A stretch of DNA of 11,021 nt from DATDRS01 sp035291605 (lineage in GTDB: Bacteria; Chloroflexota; Anaerolineae; Anaerolineales; UBA6663), in the NCBI GenBank assembly GCA_035291605.1, contig DATDRS010000370.1:1-11021 (forward strand), given 5' to 3'. A model generated the notes under the pieces. That model was not told the origin of the DNA. It saw only the letters and a list, made by a program, of their open reading frames with translations, and ran no database searches. The position numbers and the translations under genes are program-made. Shown piece by piece: positions 1-5,695 of this stretch. Position 1 is the first letter of the stretch, and each line of letters starts with the position of its first letter.

Positions 1-249
1 CCGGAGGGCGTCCCTACGACTGACACGCTGGCGAATAGCGCCAGACAGGGACGCAACGACTTTCAGCGCACTGGCTATGGCGGGCCATGCCCGCCGCGCG
101 GCAGTCCCCATCGCTACTTCTTCAAGATTTACGCGCTCGACGCTATGCTCTCGCTCAAGCCGGGCGCGACGAAGAAAGACCTGTTGAAGGCGATGGAAGG
201 TCACATTCTGGCCGAAGGGCAGTTGATGGGGACGTACAAACGCAAATAG
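1..249 (+). CDS. YbhB/YbcL-type PEBP (Raf kinase inhibitor-like) protein, C-terminal part
   Basis: The window opens inside this gene; 82 codons remain before a TAG stop. The visible part carries the phosphatidylethanolamine-binding-protein signature of the bacterial YbhB/YbcL group: N-D-F at about residues 19-21 of the fragment, then GYGGPCPPRG, then HRYFFKIYALD, and an ending in which an E-G-H-I-L helix leads to L-M-G-T-Y-K-R. In this family the Pro/Gly-rich segment and the following His line a small anion-binding pocket. The bacterial members are compact, usually cytosolic or periplasmic proteins of about 150-180 aa whose physiological role is poorly defined. About half the protein, with its start and any signal peptide, lies outside the window. 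The family call rests on motif recognition and is firm; the function is not known. Confidence 0.85.
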   Translation, partial: PEGVPTTDTLANSARQGRNDFQRTGYGGPCPPRGSPHRYFFKIYALDAMLSLKPGATKKDLLKAMEGHILAEGQLMGTYKRK

Positions 250-252
250 CAC

Positions 253-285
253 AGACCCGAAGGGTTTTGAAAACCCTTCGCGTCT
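253..285. repeat. Palindromic intergenic repeat (11-bp perfect arms, 1-base centre)
   Basis: Arm CGAAGGGTTTT (258-268) is followed by one G and the exact reverse complement AAAACCCTTCG (270-280). The flanks AGAC (253-256) and GTCT (282-285) extend the pairing after one mismatch. It fills nearly all of the 46-base gap between the PEBP stop and the next start. A terminator with a U-run is not evident, and the 1-base centre would have to open to form an RNA loop. Similar GAAGGGTTTT palindromes seem familiar from Chloroflexota intergenic DNA, but that is memory, not a search result. Confidence 0.75.
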
Positions 286-295
286 GCCGCAAACA

Positions 296-1279
296 GTGAC
301 CACACCCCCCCGTTTTCCCCTCGCCCTCCTCCCCACCCCGCTCGTCGAAGCGCCGCGCCTCGCGCGGGCGCTGGGCGGGCCGCGCCTCTTCGTCAAGCGC
401 GACGACCTCACCGGTTTTGGCTTCGGAGGCAACAAAGTGCGCGGGTTGGAGCTTTACCTCGCCGAGGCGCTGGCGCAGCAGGCCGACGTCATCGTGACCG
501 GGGCCGGACCGCAATCGAACCACATCCGCGCGACATCGGCCGCGGCGCGCGTGGCCGGACTGGATATAGTTGCGGTAATGCACGACTCACCCCCAGCCGA
601 GACGCAGGGCAACCTGCTCCTCGACAAACTCCTCGGCGTGGATGTGCGCTTCACGAACGATCCCAACCGGGCACTGGTGGATACGAAGATCGAACTCGTC
701 GCCGCCGAACTGCGGCAGGCCGGACGGCGGCCATACGTCATCCCGCGCGGTGGGGCTTCCGCGCTGGGCGCGCTCGGTTACCTGGAGGCGGTGCGGGAGA
801 TCAATACACAGTTGGAGGCGCTGGGCCTGCGCCCGGACTGGCTGGTGCTGGGGACGGGCGCGGGCGGCACACAGGCCGGGTTGATCGCCGGGAAGAAAAT
901 ACATGGAGGGGCTTATCGCGTAGTGGGGATCACGGTCAGCCGCCCGGTGGCGGAATGCGTCGAGCGGATCGCGCGCCTCGCCGTCGAGGCGGCGCAACTG
1001 GCGGGGTACGAGATCGAAGTGAAGCCGGGAGAGGCGACGGTGTGGGATGGGTTTATGGGCCCCGGCTACGGCATCCCTACGCCCGAAGGAGTCGAGGCCA
1101 TCCGGCTAGTCGCGCGCACCGAAGGCATTTTTCTCGACCCCACGTATACCGGCAAGGCGATGGCCGGTTTGATCGCCGAGATCCGCTCAGGGCGCATTCG
1201 TAAGGACGAGACCGTCGTGTTCTTGCACACCGGCGGCGAGCCAGGCCTGTTCGCTCATCCAGGGGTTGAAAAACTGTAG
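296..1279 (+). CDS. D-cysteine desulfhydrase / ACC deaminase family PLP enzyme
   Basis: A 327-aa fold-type II PLP enzyme of the tryptophan-synthase-beta superfamily. The PLP Schiff-base lysine is K47 in GGNKVR, preceded by the family hallmark KRDDLTGFGFGGN. GPQSNH (residues 71-76) supplies the active-site Ser and Asn that distinguish the ACC deaminase/D-cysteine desulfhydrase branch. The PLP-phosphate loop is GTGAGGTQAGL (about 187-197), and the C-terminus has HTGGEPGLF. Length is normal for the family. Reactions known for it are D-cysteine to pyruvate, H2S and ammonia, L-cysteate sulfo-lyase, and opening of 1-aminocyclopropane-1-carboxylate; the sequence alone does not decide between them, and D-cysteine desulfhydrase is the most common annotation for bacterial members of this kind. 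The start is GTG, 46 bases after the PEBP stop, with no strong Shine-Dalgarno; the palindrome occupies the space where one would lie. The neighbours give no clear pathway. Confidence 0.88.
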   Translation: MTTPPRFPLALLPTPLVEAPRLARALGGPRLFVKRDDLTGFGFGGNKVRGLELYLAEALAQQADVIVTGAGPQSNHIRATSAAARVAGLDIVAVMHDSPPAETQGNLLLDKLLGVDVRFTNDPNRALVDTKIELVAAELRQAGRRPYVIPRGGASALGALGYLEAVREINTQLEALGLRPDWLVLGTGAGGTQAGLIAGKKIHGGAYRVVGITVSRPVAECVERIARLAVEAAQLAGYEIEVKPGEATVWDGFMGPGYGIPTPEGVEAIRLVARTEGIFLDPTYTGKAMAGLIAEIRSGRIRKDETVVFLHTGGEPGLFAHPGVEKL

Positions 1280-1306
1280 GGGCGACTAGCAAGAGCCAGT
1301 CGCCCC
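1279..1306. terminator. Stem-loop between convergent genes, probable bidirectional terminator
   Basis: GGGGCGACT (1279-1287) pairs perfectly with AGTCGCCCC (1298-1306) around a 10-base loop. The stem begins in the last base of the TAG stop of the PLP enzyme gene. It lies between two convergent genes, the usual place for a shared terminator. No T-run follows on either strand, so factor-dependent termination or a 3'-end-protecting role is as likely as intrinsic termination. Confidence 0.65.
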
Positions 1307-1346
1307 GAGGGGGCAAATTCGCGGGGTTGTTCACGCCGGGCCAGCC

Positions 1347-2555
1347 TTACCCCCGCCACACCTTTTCGTCATACTTGGGCAGCTCGCAACGCAGTTCCCC
1401 ATCCTGGCGGTATCCCAGCGCGTACGCCGCCTGCATCAGCTGGTGGATCTCGCTCGTCCCTTCGTAGATGATCGCCCCGCGCGAGTTCCGCAGATACCGC
1501 TCCACGTCGTACTCGTCGCTATACCCGTAAGCGCCGTGCACCTGGATGGCCTCGTGCGCGGCCTCAAACGACGTATCCGTCGCAAACCACTTCAGCAGCG
1601 ACGTCTCCTTCGTGTTCCGGATGCCCATGTTCTTCATCCACCCCACCTTCAAGTAGATCAGCCGCCCCAGTTCGTAGTCGCGCACCATGCGGGCGATCTT
1701 CTGCTGGATCAATTGGTGCTTCCCGATTTCTCGCCCAAACGTCTTGCGCGTGTTGGCGTATTTCACGCTCGCCTCCAGCGCCGCGCGGATCAACCCGACG
1801 GCCCCCGACCCGACCGTGTAGCGCCCATTGTCCAGGCACGACATGGCAATCTTGAACCCCTCACCCTCCTCCCCCAGCCGGTTGCTCATCGGGACGCGCA
1901 CATCCTGGCAGCTCACCCAGCCCGTCGAGCCGGCCCGCACCCCCAGCTTGCCGTGGATATCGCCGCGGGTCACGCCGGGCCGGTCGGTCTCTATGATGAA
2001 GGCGGAGAGCTGGTCGTGTGGATCGGGCCGCTCCGGGTTCGTCCGCGCCACCCACAGAATGTGGTGCGCCTTCGTCGCCAGGCTGATCCACATCTTCTCG
2101 CCGTTGACGACGTAGTATTCGCCGCCGCGCTTGGCGGTGGAGGCCATATTCACCACGTCGCTTCCCACCCCCGGCTCAGTCAGCCCGAACATGGCGTACT
2201 TTTCGCCCCTGGCTTGCGGCGTCAGAAATTTCTGCTTCTGCTCTTCCGTGCCCCATTGCAGCAGCGCCAGGCTGTTCAGCCCCATGTGGACCGACATGAC
2301 CACGCGCAGGCTGGTGTCCATCGCCTCCAGTTCTTCGCACACCAGCCCCAGGGTGATGTAGTCGAATCCCTGCCCGCCGTACTTCTCTGGGAGGCAGATA
2401 CCAAGGATGCCCAATTCGCCCATGCGTGGGAGGATGCGCGGGTGCATGGTCTGAGCGCGGTCGGCCTCTTTAATGACCGGCGCGACTTCCTTCTGGCAAA
2501 AATCGCGCACCATCTTCTGCGCTAACAGGTGTTCCTCGCTAAGCGTAAAGTCCAT
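1347..2555 (-). CDS. Acyl-CoA dehydrogenase
   Basis: A 402-aa FAD-dependent acyl-CoA dehydrogenase with all three domains. The N-terminal helical domain spans about residues 1-120. The middle beta domain opens with the signature FGLTEPGVGSD (123-133) and includes NGEKMWIS. The C-terminal helical domain has NTRKTFGREIG and IQVHGAYGYSDEY, then the catalytic base E365 in IIYEGTSEIHQ, in the position of Glu376 of medium-chain acyl-CoA dehydrogenase. It introduces the alpha-beta double bond into an acyl-CoA and passes electrons to ETF. The GVRAGSTGW and LDNGRYTV segments look like the large group of bacterial short/branched-chain or glutaryl-type dehydrogenases; chain-length specificity is not readable. 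The ATG is preceded by GGAAGGA eight bases upstream. It is the second gene of a minus-strand pair, 21 bases after the 109-aa gene, and ends convergently with the PLP enzyme gene. Confidence 0.93.
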   Translation of the reverse strand: MDFTLSEEHLLAQKMVRDFCQKEVAPVIKEADRAQTMHPRILPRMGELGILGICLPEKYGGQGFDYITLGLVCEELEAMDTSLRVVMSVHMGLNSLALLQWGTEEQKQKFLTPQARGEKYAMFGLTEPGVGSDVVNMASTAKRGGEYYVVNGEKMWISLATKAHHILWVARTNPERPDPHDQLSAFIIETDRPGVTRGDIHGKLGVRAGSTGWVSCQDVRVPMSNRLGEEGEGFKIAMSCLDNGRYTVGSGAVGLIRAALEASVKYANTRKTFGREIGKHQLIQQKIARMVRDYELGRLIYLKVGWMKNMGIRNTKETSLLKWFATDTSFEAAHEAIQVHGAYGYSDEYDVERYLRNSRGAIIYEGTSEIHQLMQAAYALGYRQDGELRCELPKYDEKVWRG

Positions 2556-2576
2556 GGTCGGGTTCCTTCCGTTGGT

Positions 2577-2906
2577 TTAGGTTCCGGATTCCTGCTGCCG
2601 ATAACGAGCCAGCGCCGCTTCGATGACCGGCTTGGCCTCCAAATCCACCTCGTTGGCCTCATGCTCGACGAGCAGCCGGGGAAAGTCCCACTGGTAAGGG
2701 AGGCGATGCGGCGGCGCGGTGATCGTCCGGAACTCACCCACGCAGTGCCATTCCTCCTTCTGGTAAACCATTTCGATGGCCAGGATAGTCAGTTCTTTTT
2801 GCGTCGAGGCCAACACCTGGCCGCCCCAAATGGTGGCAACCTTGCCATCTTTGTCCAATTGACGCAACAAGACAATTGACTTTGGTCGATATTTTGAATG
2901 TCTCAT
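2577..2906 (-). CDS. Hypothetical protein, 109 aa, cotranscribed with acyl-CoA dehydrogenase
   Basis: I do not recognise this protein. It has 109 residues, mixed charge, no signal peptide and no membrane segment, so a soluble cytoplasmic protein is expected. It begins MRHSKYRPKSIVLLRQ, has a beta-rich-looking middle (KVATIWGGQVLAS, LTILAIEMVYQ, EEWHCVGEF), then a His/Pro-rich stretch (TAPPHRLPYQWDFPRLL) and an acidic helical end. It is supported as a real gene by AGGAAGG at good spacing before the ATG, by its tight position 21 bases upstream of the dehydrogenase on the same strand, and by start-to-stop coding between the regulatory island and that gene. Its promoter should lie in the AT-rich region just upstream. 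The pairing with an acyl-CoA dehydrogenase suggests an accessory or small-ligand role, but that is only inference from position. Confidence 0.72.
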   Translation of the reverse strand: MRHSKYRPKSIVLLRQLDKDGKVATIWGGQVLASTQKELTILAIEMVYQKEEWHCVGEFRTITAPPHRLPYQWDFPRLLVEHEANEVDLEAKPVIEAALARYRQQESGT

Positions 2907-2962
2907 TTGTCGCCTTCCTGAGCAGCCTAAGAAGCTTTATGACAAGTAATTGTGGAGCAAAG

Positions 2963-2972
2963 TTGTTGACAA
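2963..2972. promoter_or_regulatory. Candidate GntR/FCD operator overlapping the -35 box
   Basis: TTGTTGACAA is a dyad of TTGT and ACAA half sites around two bases. It resembles the T-N-G-T ... A-C-N-A pattern described for FadR-subfamily GntR regulators. It covers the -35 hexamer of the promoter for the adjacent FCD-type regulator gene, the layout expected for autorepression. The site is short, and a chance match in AT-rich DNA is possible. Confidence 0.4.
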
Positions 2973-2994
2973 AGGTTTTAATATGTTATATCTT
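2966..2994 (+). promoter_or_regulatory. Sigma70-type promoter for the regulator/ThDP enzyme genes
   Basis: A perfect TTGACA (2966-2971) is followed after 17 bases by TATCTT (2989-2994), which matches four of six bases of the -10 consensus. Transcription would start near 3001, about 40 bases before the regulator ATG. The perfect -35 and ideal spacing make this the strongest promoter candidate in the window. Confidence 0.6.
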
Positions 2995-3015
2995 ACATGT
3001 ATATCTTATATCATA
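2987..3015. repeat. Three TATATCWTA direct repeats at promoter/start-site region
   Basis: TATATCTTA occurs at 2987-2995 and again at 3000-3008; a near copy, TATATCATA, occupies 3007-3015. A TACATGTA palindrome (2994-3001) sits between the first two. The copies lie across the -10 box and expected transcription start. They could be binding sites for a second regulator or extra half sites for the adjacent GntR protein, or simply low-complexity AT-rich DNA. Confidence 0.4.
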
Positions 3016-3041
3016 CACCGGAATAGTCAATTTGGATTCTC

Positions 3042-3761
3042 ATGGCGCAAGAAGATTTCAAACTTCCCCAGGTAGGCAACGGATCTACACTCACTGAAAG
3101 AGCCTATGCCACAATAAAGAAATCCATCCTTGACCTGAGTTTGAAGCCAGGCAGTGCGCTGGTCGAGGATACACTGGCTCGCCAACTAGGCACAAGCAAG
3201 ACTCCAGTTCGAGATGCCCTGTTGGCGCTGGAACGCGACGGCCTGGTCGTCAAAATCCCCTACAAAGGCACCTATGTGGCCGAGGTTGCGCTCCGGGATG
3301 CTGTGGAAATCTTTGAATTGCGCGCCGTCCTCGAAGGGCTGGCGGGCCGGCTGGCCACGCGATCATTTTCGCCCAGGGAACTTGATGAAGCGGAAAAGCT
3401 GCTGGACGCCGCCGACGAAGCCCGGTCGCGGGGCGATCTTGAGGCCGCTTCACGCTATGGCGCGCAGTTCCACAGAACCATCCACTTGCGGGCCAGTAAT
3501 CGCCGCCTGCTGCCCATCCTGGAGCAACTGGACGAGCAGTTCGAGCGGCTGCGGCGGATGTCCAACCAGGTCGAAGGGCGATTGGCAAAATCAGGCCACG
3601 AGCACCGGCAAGTCCTGGCTGCCCTGCGCGCTGGTGACCCGCTTCAGGTCGAACAGGGCATGCGTTACCACATGGAAAGTGTGATCAAAGATTTTACACT
3701 CTCTAACGACGATAGCCAAACCTACCCAGCCGAGTCTCTGCTAAAGGAATTGGTCCCGTGA
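3042..3761 (+). CDS. GntR-family transcriptional regulator, FCD (FadR) subfamily
   Basis: A 239-aa regulator. The N-terminal winged helix-turn-helix runs from about residue 18 to 80: ERAYATIKKSIL, LVEDTLARQLGTSKTPVRDA with the recognition helix, LERDGLVV, and the wing YKGTYVA. The all-helical FCD ligand domain covers about 87-215 (ELRAVLEGLAGRLA, FHRTIH, GHEHRQVLAALRAGD, MRYHM). FCD domains commonly bind carboxylic acids, often with a metal held by an Asp and three His. His residues are present at 144, 188 and 210, but the Asp expected four residues before the first His is Gly140. It is probably a dimeric repressor responding to a metabolite of the downstream enzyme. The start is the first ATG after the promoter and has only a weak GGA five bases upstream. 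Its TGA overlaps the GTG of the ThDP enzyme by 4 bases, so the two are translationally coupled. Confidence 0.92.
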   Translation: MAQEDFKLPQVGNGSTLTERAYATIKKSILDLSLKPGSALVEDTLARQLGTSKTPVRDALLALERDGLVVKIPYKGTYVAEVALRDAVEIFELRAVLEGLAGRLATRSFSPRELDEAEKLLDAADEARSRGDLEAASRYGAQFHRTIHLRASNRRLLPILEQLDEQFERLRRMSNQVEGRLAKSGHEHRQVLAALRAGDPLQVEQGMRYHMESVIKDFTLSNDDSQTYPAESLLKELVP

Positions 3762-5488
3762 CGATCAACGCCGCGCAAGCCATCGTCGCCGTGTTGCGCG
3801 CCTATGAGGTGCAGTATATCTTTGGCGTTCCTGGCGACACCTCCATTCCACTCTACGACGCGCTGCACGAGGCGAGAGGCAGCCTGAACCACATCATGGC
3901 CCGCGACGAACGCGGCGCGTCCTATATGGCCGATGTGTATGCCCGGCTGAGCAGCCGTCCAGGCGTCTGCGAGGCCCCCAGCGGGGCTGGGGCCACTTAC
4001 CTGATCCCGGGCCTGGCCGAGGCGAATGCCTCGTCCATTCCCGTCATCGCTTTTACCTCTGACACGCCTCTCGAAGCGGAGGGCCGCAACGTCCTCACCG
4101 AACTCAATCAGGGGCAAATCTTTGAGGCGGTGACGAAGTGGCATACAACCCTCAAACGGGCCGAGCGCGCGCCTGAGGTGATCCGCAAGGCCTTCCGCCT
4201 CGCCACGACGGGGCGCCCCGGCCCGGTCCAGATCACCCTCCCCGAGGATGTTCTTGAGGCGCCGGCCGAGGTTGGCGGTCTGTATGCCGAGCCGGCCTGC
4301 CGCCAGTTTCCGGCCTACCGCAGCGCGCCAGAGCCGGAGGCGGTGACACGCGCGGCCGAGTTGCTGTTGCAGGCCAAGCGCCCCGTCGTCGTCGCCGGAG
4401 GCGGGACGGCCATTTCCGGCGCGTGGGCCGAGCTGACCGAGCTGGCCGAACTTCTCAGCCTGCCCGTAGGTACTTCGATTAATGGGCAGGGCAGCATAGA
4501 CGAAAACCATCCCCTCAGCCTGGGCGTCGTCGGCGGGAACGGGGCGCGGCCTTACGCCAACAAGGTGGTGACCGAGGCCGATCTGGCGATGTTCGTGGGC
4601 TGCAAGACCGATTCCGTCACTACACTCAACTGGACGCTCCCCTCGAACCGGGGCGACGTGAAGATTATTCAGATTGATGTGGACCCGGTTGAGATCGGCA
4701 ATACCTATCCGGTTTCCGCCGGATTAGCCGGGGACGCCCGCACGGCCTTGCGTTCCCTCAATGCCGAAGTCAAAGGGCGTCTGGCCGCCCTGGGGGATGC
4801 CGGCGCGCGTGAGCCATGGGCCGACTTCGCCGCGCTGCGCTCCGCGTGGCGCGCGCAGGAAGAGCCCAAGGCGCTGTCCTCGGCCAGCCCGATCAAGCCC
4901 CAGCGCGTGATGCGCGCCCTGCAACAGTGGCTGCCTCCCGACAGCGTTATCGTGGCCGACGCGGGGACGGGCACGCCCTTTACCTCGGCCTTCTATCCCA
5001 GCCCAGCGGGGCGGCACATCATCATCCCGCGCGGCTACGGCGGCCTGGGCTATGCTATCCCCGGCGTCGTCGGCGCGAAACTGGCCCGGCCCAATGCGCC
5101 GGTCATCGGGTTGGTGGGCGACGGCAGCTTTGGCATGAGCTGTGGTGAACTGGAGACGATCGCTCGCCTCAACCTGCCGGTTGTCCTGCTGGTCTTCAAC
5201 AACGCGCAGTTCGGCTGGATCAAGACGCTCCAGCATCTGTACCGTGACCAGCGTTATCTTTCGGTGGATTTCTCCGCCGACACCGACTACGCCGCTATCG
5301 CCGCAGGGTTTGGCCTGCGCGGCGCGAAGGTGCGCGCGGCCGCCGCACTCGAACCCGCGCTCCAAGCCGCGCTCGCCAGCGAAAAGCCCACGTTGATTGA
5401 TGTCGTCACCGAGTCCGAAGTCACCGAAACGCCGCCGGTCGCCAAATGGCAGCTGGCCGCGCAGCAGGCGGCGGCCTTGCAGCCATAA
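3758..5488 (+). CDS. Thiamine-diphosphate-dependent enzyme, acetolactate-synthase-like
   Basis: A 576-aa three-domain ThDP enzyme of the ALS/pyruvate oxidase/benzoylformate decarboxylase superfamily. The N-terminal PYR domain contains the ThDP-activating glutamate E51 (ARDERGASYMADVYAR). The central domain is about 195-350 (RPVVVAGGGTAISG, HPLSLGVVGGNG, KIIQIDVDP). The C-terminal PP domain holds the Mg-ThDP motif from GDGSF (454-458) to NN (481-482). Such enzymes decarboxylate or ligate 2-oxo acids. Against true acetolactate synthase, the usual T-G-Q-V is TSDTP (100-104), the usual F-Q-E is NVLTE (111-115), and GPGATN is SGAGATY. No regulatory small subunit or ilvC follows. A catabolic decarboxylase or carboligase is therefore inferred; the substrate is unknown. 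The GTG start overlaps the GntR stop, with AAAGGA nine bases upstream. The protein lacks membrane segments and a signal peptide and should be cytoplasmic. Confidence 0.88.
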   Translation: MTINAAQAIVAVLRAYEVQYIFGVPGDTSIPLYDALHEARGSLNHIMARDERGASYMADVYARLSSRPGVCEAPSGAGATYLIPGLAEANASSIPVIAFTSDTPLEAEGRNVLTELNQGQIFEAVTKWHTTLKRAERAPEVIRKAFRLATTGRPGPVQITLPEDVLEAPAEVGGLYAEPACRQFPAYRSAPEPEAVTRAAELLLQAKRPVVVAGGGTAISGAWAELTELAELLSLPVGTSINGQGSIDENHPLSLGVVGGNGARPYANKVVTEADLAMFVGCKTDSVTTLNWTLPSNRGDVKIIQIDVDPVEIGNTYPVSAGLAGDARTALRSLNAEVKGRLAALGDAGAREPWADFAALRSAWRAQEEPKALSSASPIKPQRVMRALQQWLPPDSVIVADAGTGTPFTSAFYPSPAGRHIIIPRGYGGLGYAIPGVVGAKLARPNAPVIGLVGDGSFGMSCGELETIARLNLPVVLLVFNNAQFGWIKTLQHLYRDQRYLSVDFSADTDYAAIAAGFGLRGAKVRAAAALEPALQAALASEKPTLIDVVTESEVTETPPVAKWQLAAQQAAALQP

Positions 5489-5529
5489 AGGCCAGAGCGT
5501 GTGTCAAAAATCACCGGCGCTCATGTTTC

Positions 5530-5581
5530 GAGAACATACCGGATGGGGCTTGCGCCGCCGGGCGTGCGCCCGCCTGTTCTC
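5530..5581. repeat. Inverted repeat enclosing two imperfect GC-rich tandem copies
   Basis: GAGAACA (5530-5536) and TGTTCTC (5575-5581) are exact inverted repeats. Between them lie two imperfect direct copies, GGGCTTGCGCCGCC (5546-5559) and GGGCGTGCGCCCGCC (5560-5574), the second of which can fold on itself. It sits in the spacer between the ThDP enzyme and the ABC lipoprotein genes. It could form an RNA structure that ends or attenuates readthrough; no T-run follows. Confidence 0.45.
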
Positions 5582-5636
5582 ACGCCGGGTCTCTAGCCAG
5601 TCAAGCAAGGAGGTGAGCCACGGAAGCATTGTTCAT

Positions 5637-5665
5637 TTGACTCTGCTCAGATCAGTCTGTATTCT
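5637..5665 (+). promoter_or_regulatory. Candidate promoter for the ABC importer operon
   Basis: TTGACT (5637-5642, five of six to the -35 consensus) is followed after exactly 17 bases by TATTCT (5660-5665, four of six to the -10 consensus). A start near 5672 would leave a leader of about 24 bases containing the strong AGGAGGAG ribosome site at 5682-5689. It would let the importer be expressed apart from the regulator and ThDP enzyme genes. Confidence 0.5.
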
Positions 5666-5695
5666 CATGCCGTTCATCTACAGGAGGAGTAACCC

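Larger units (their letters stand above)
2907..3041. promoter_or_regulatory. AT-rich divergent regulatory region
   Basis: These 135 bases separate the minus-strand 109-aa/acyl-CoA dehydrogenase unit from the plus-strand regulator gene. They are visibly far richer in A and T than the coding sequence on either side. They should hold the promoters of both units. The plus-strand promoter is clear and is listed separately. On the minus strand the best guess is TTGACT (3025-3030 read in reverse) with TATAAG (3005-3010 read in reverse), but the 14-base spacing is short, so that promoter is weakly supported or needs an activator. Confidence 0.7.

Noticed and set aside
155..583. A 142-codon minus-strand frame across the PEBP end and PLP gene start
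   Set aside because: It overlaps two recognised genes and runs through the palindrome; its RRVFKTLRVC stretch is a by-product of that repeat.
1443..2525. A 360-codon open frame on the plus strand opposite the acyl-CoA dehydrogenase
   Set aside because: It is a shadow of the well-supported minus-strand gene. Its translation is Arg/His/Pro/Ala-rich without recognisable motifs, as expected from GC-rich antisense DNA.
3722..4510. A 262-codon minus-strand frame opposite the ThDP enzyme
   Set aside because: The opposite strand encodes a clear ThDP enzyme with E51 and ordered motifs. The antisense product has no family features.
296..5488. Sulfonate breakdown pathway (L-cysteate sulfo-lyase plus a sulfoacetaldehyde acetyltransferase or sulfopyruvate decarboxylase)
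   Set aside because: Both enzymes belong to broad families that include these functions, but they lie in separate units. The ThDP enzyme lacks the features I recall for sulfoacetaldehyde acetyltransferase, and no phosphotransacetylase or sulfite gene is near.
5473..5493. GGCCTT ... AAGGCC hairpin over the ThDP enzyme stop as a terminator
   Set aside because: There are only six pairs with a nine-base loop overlapping the stop codon and no T-run; too weak to list as a terminator.
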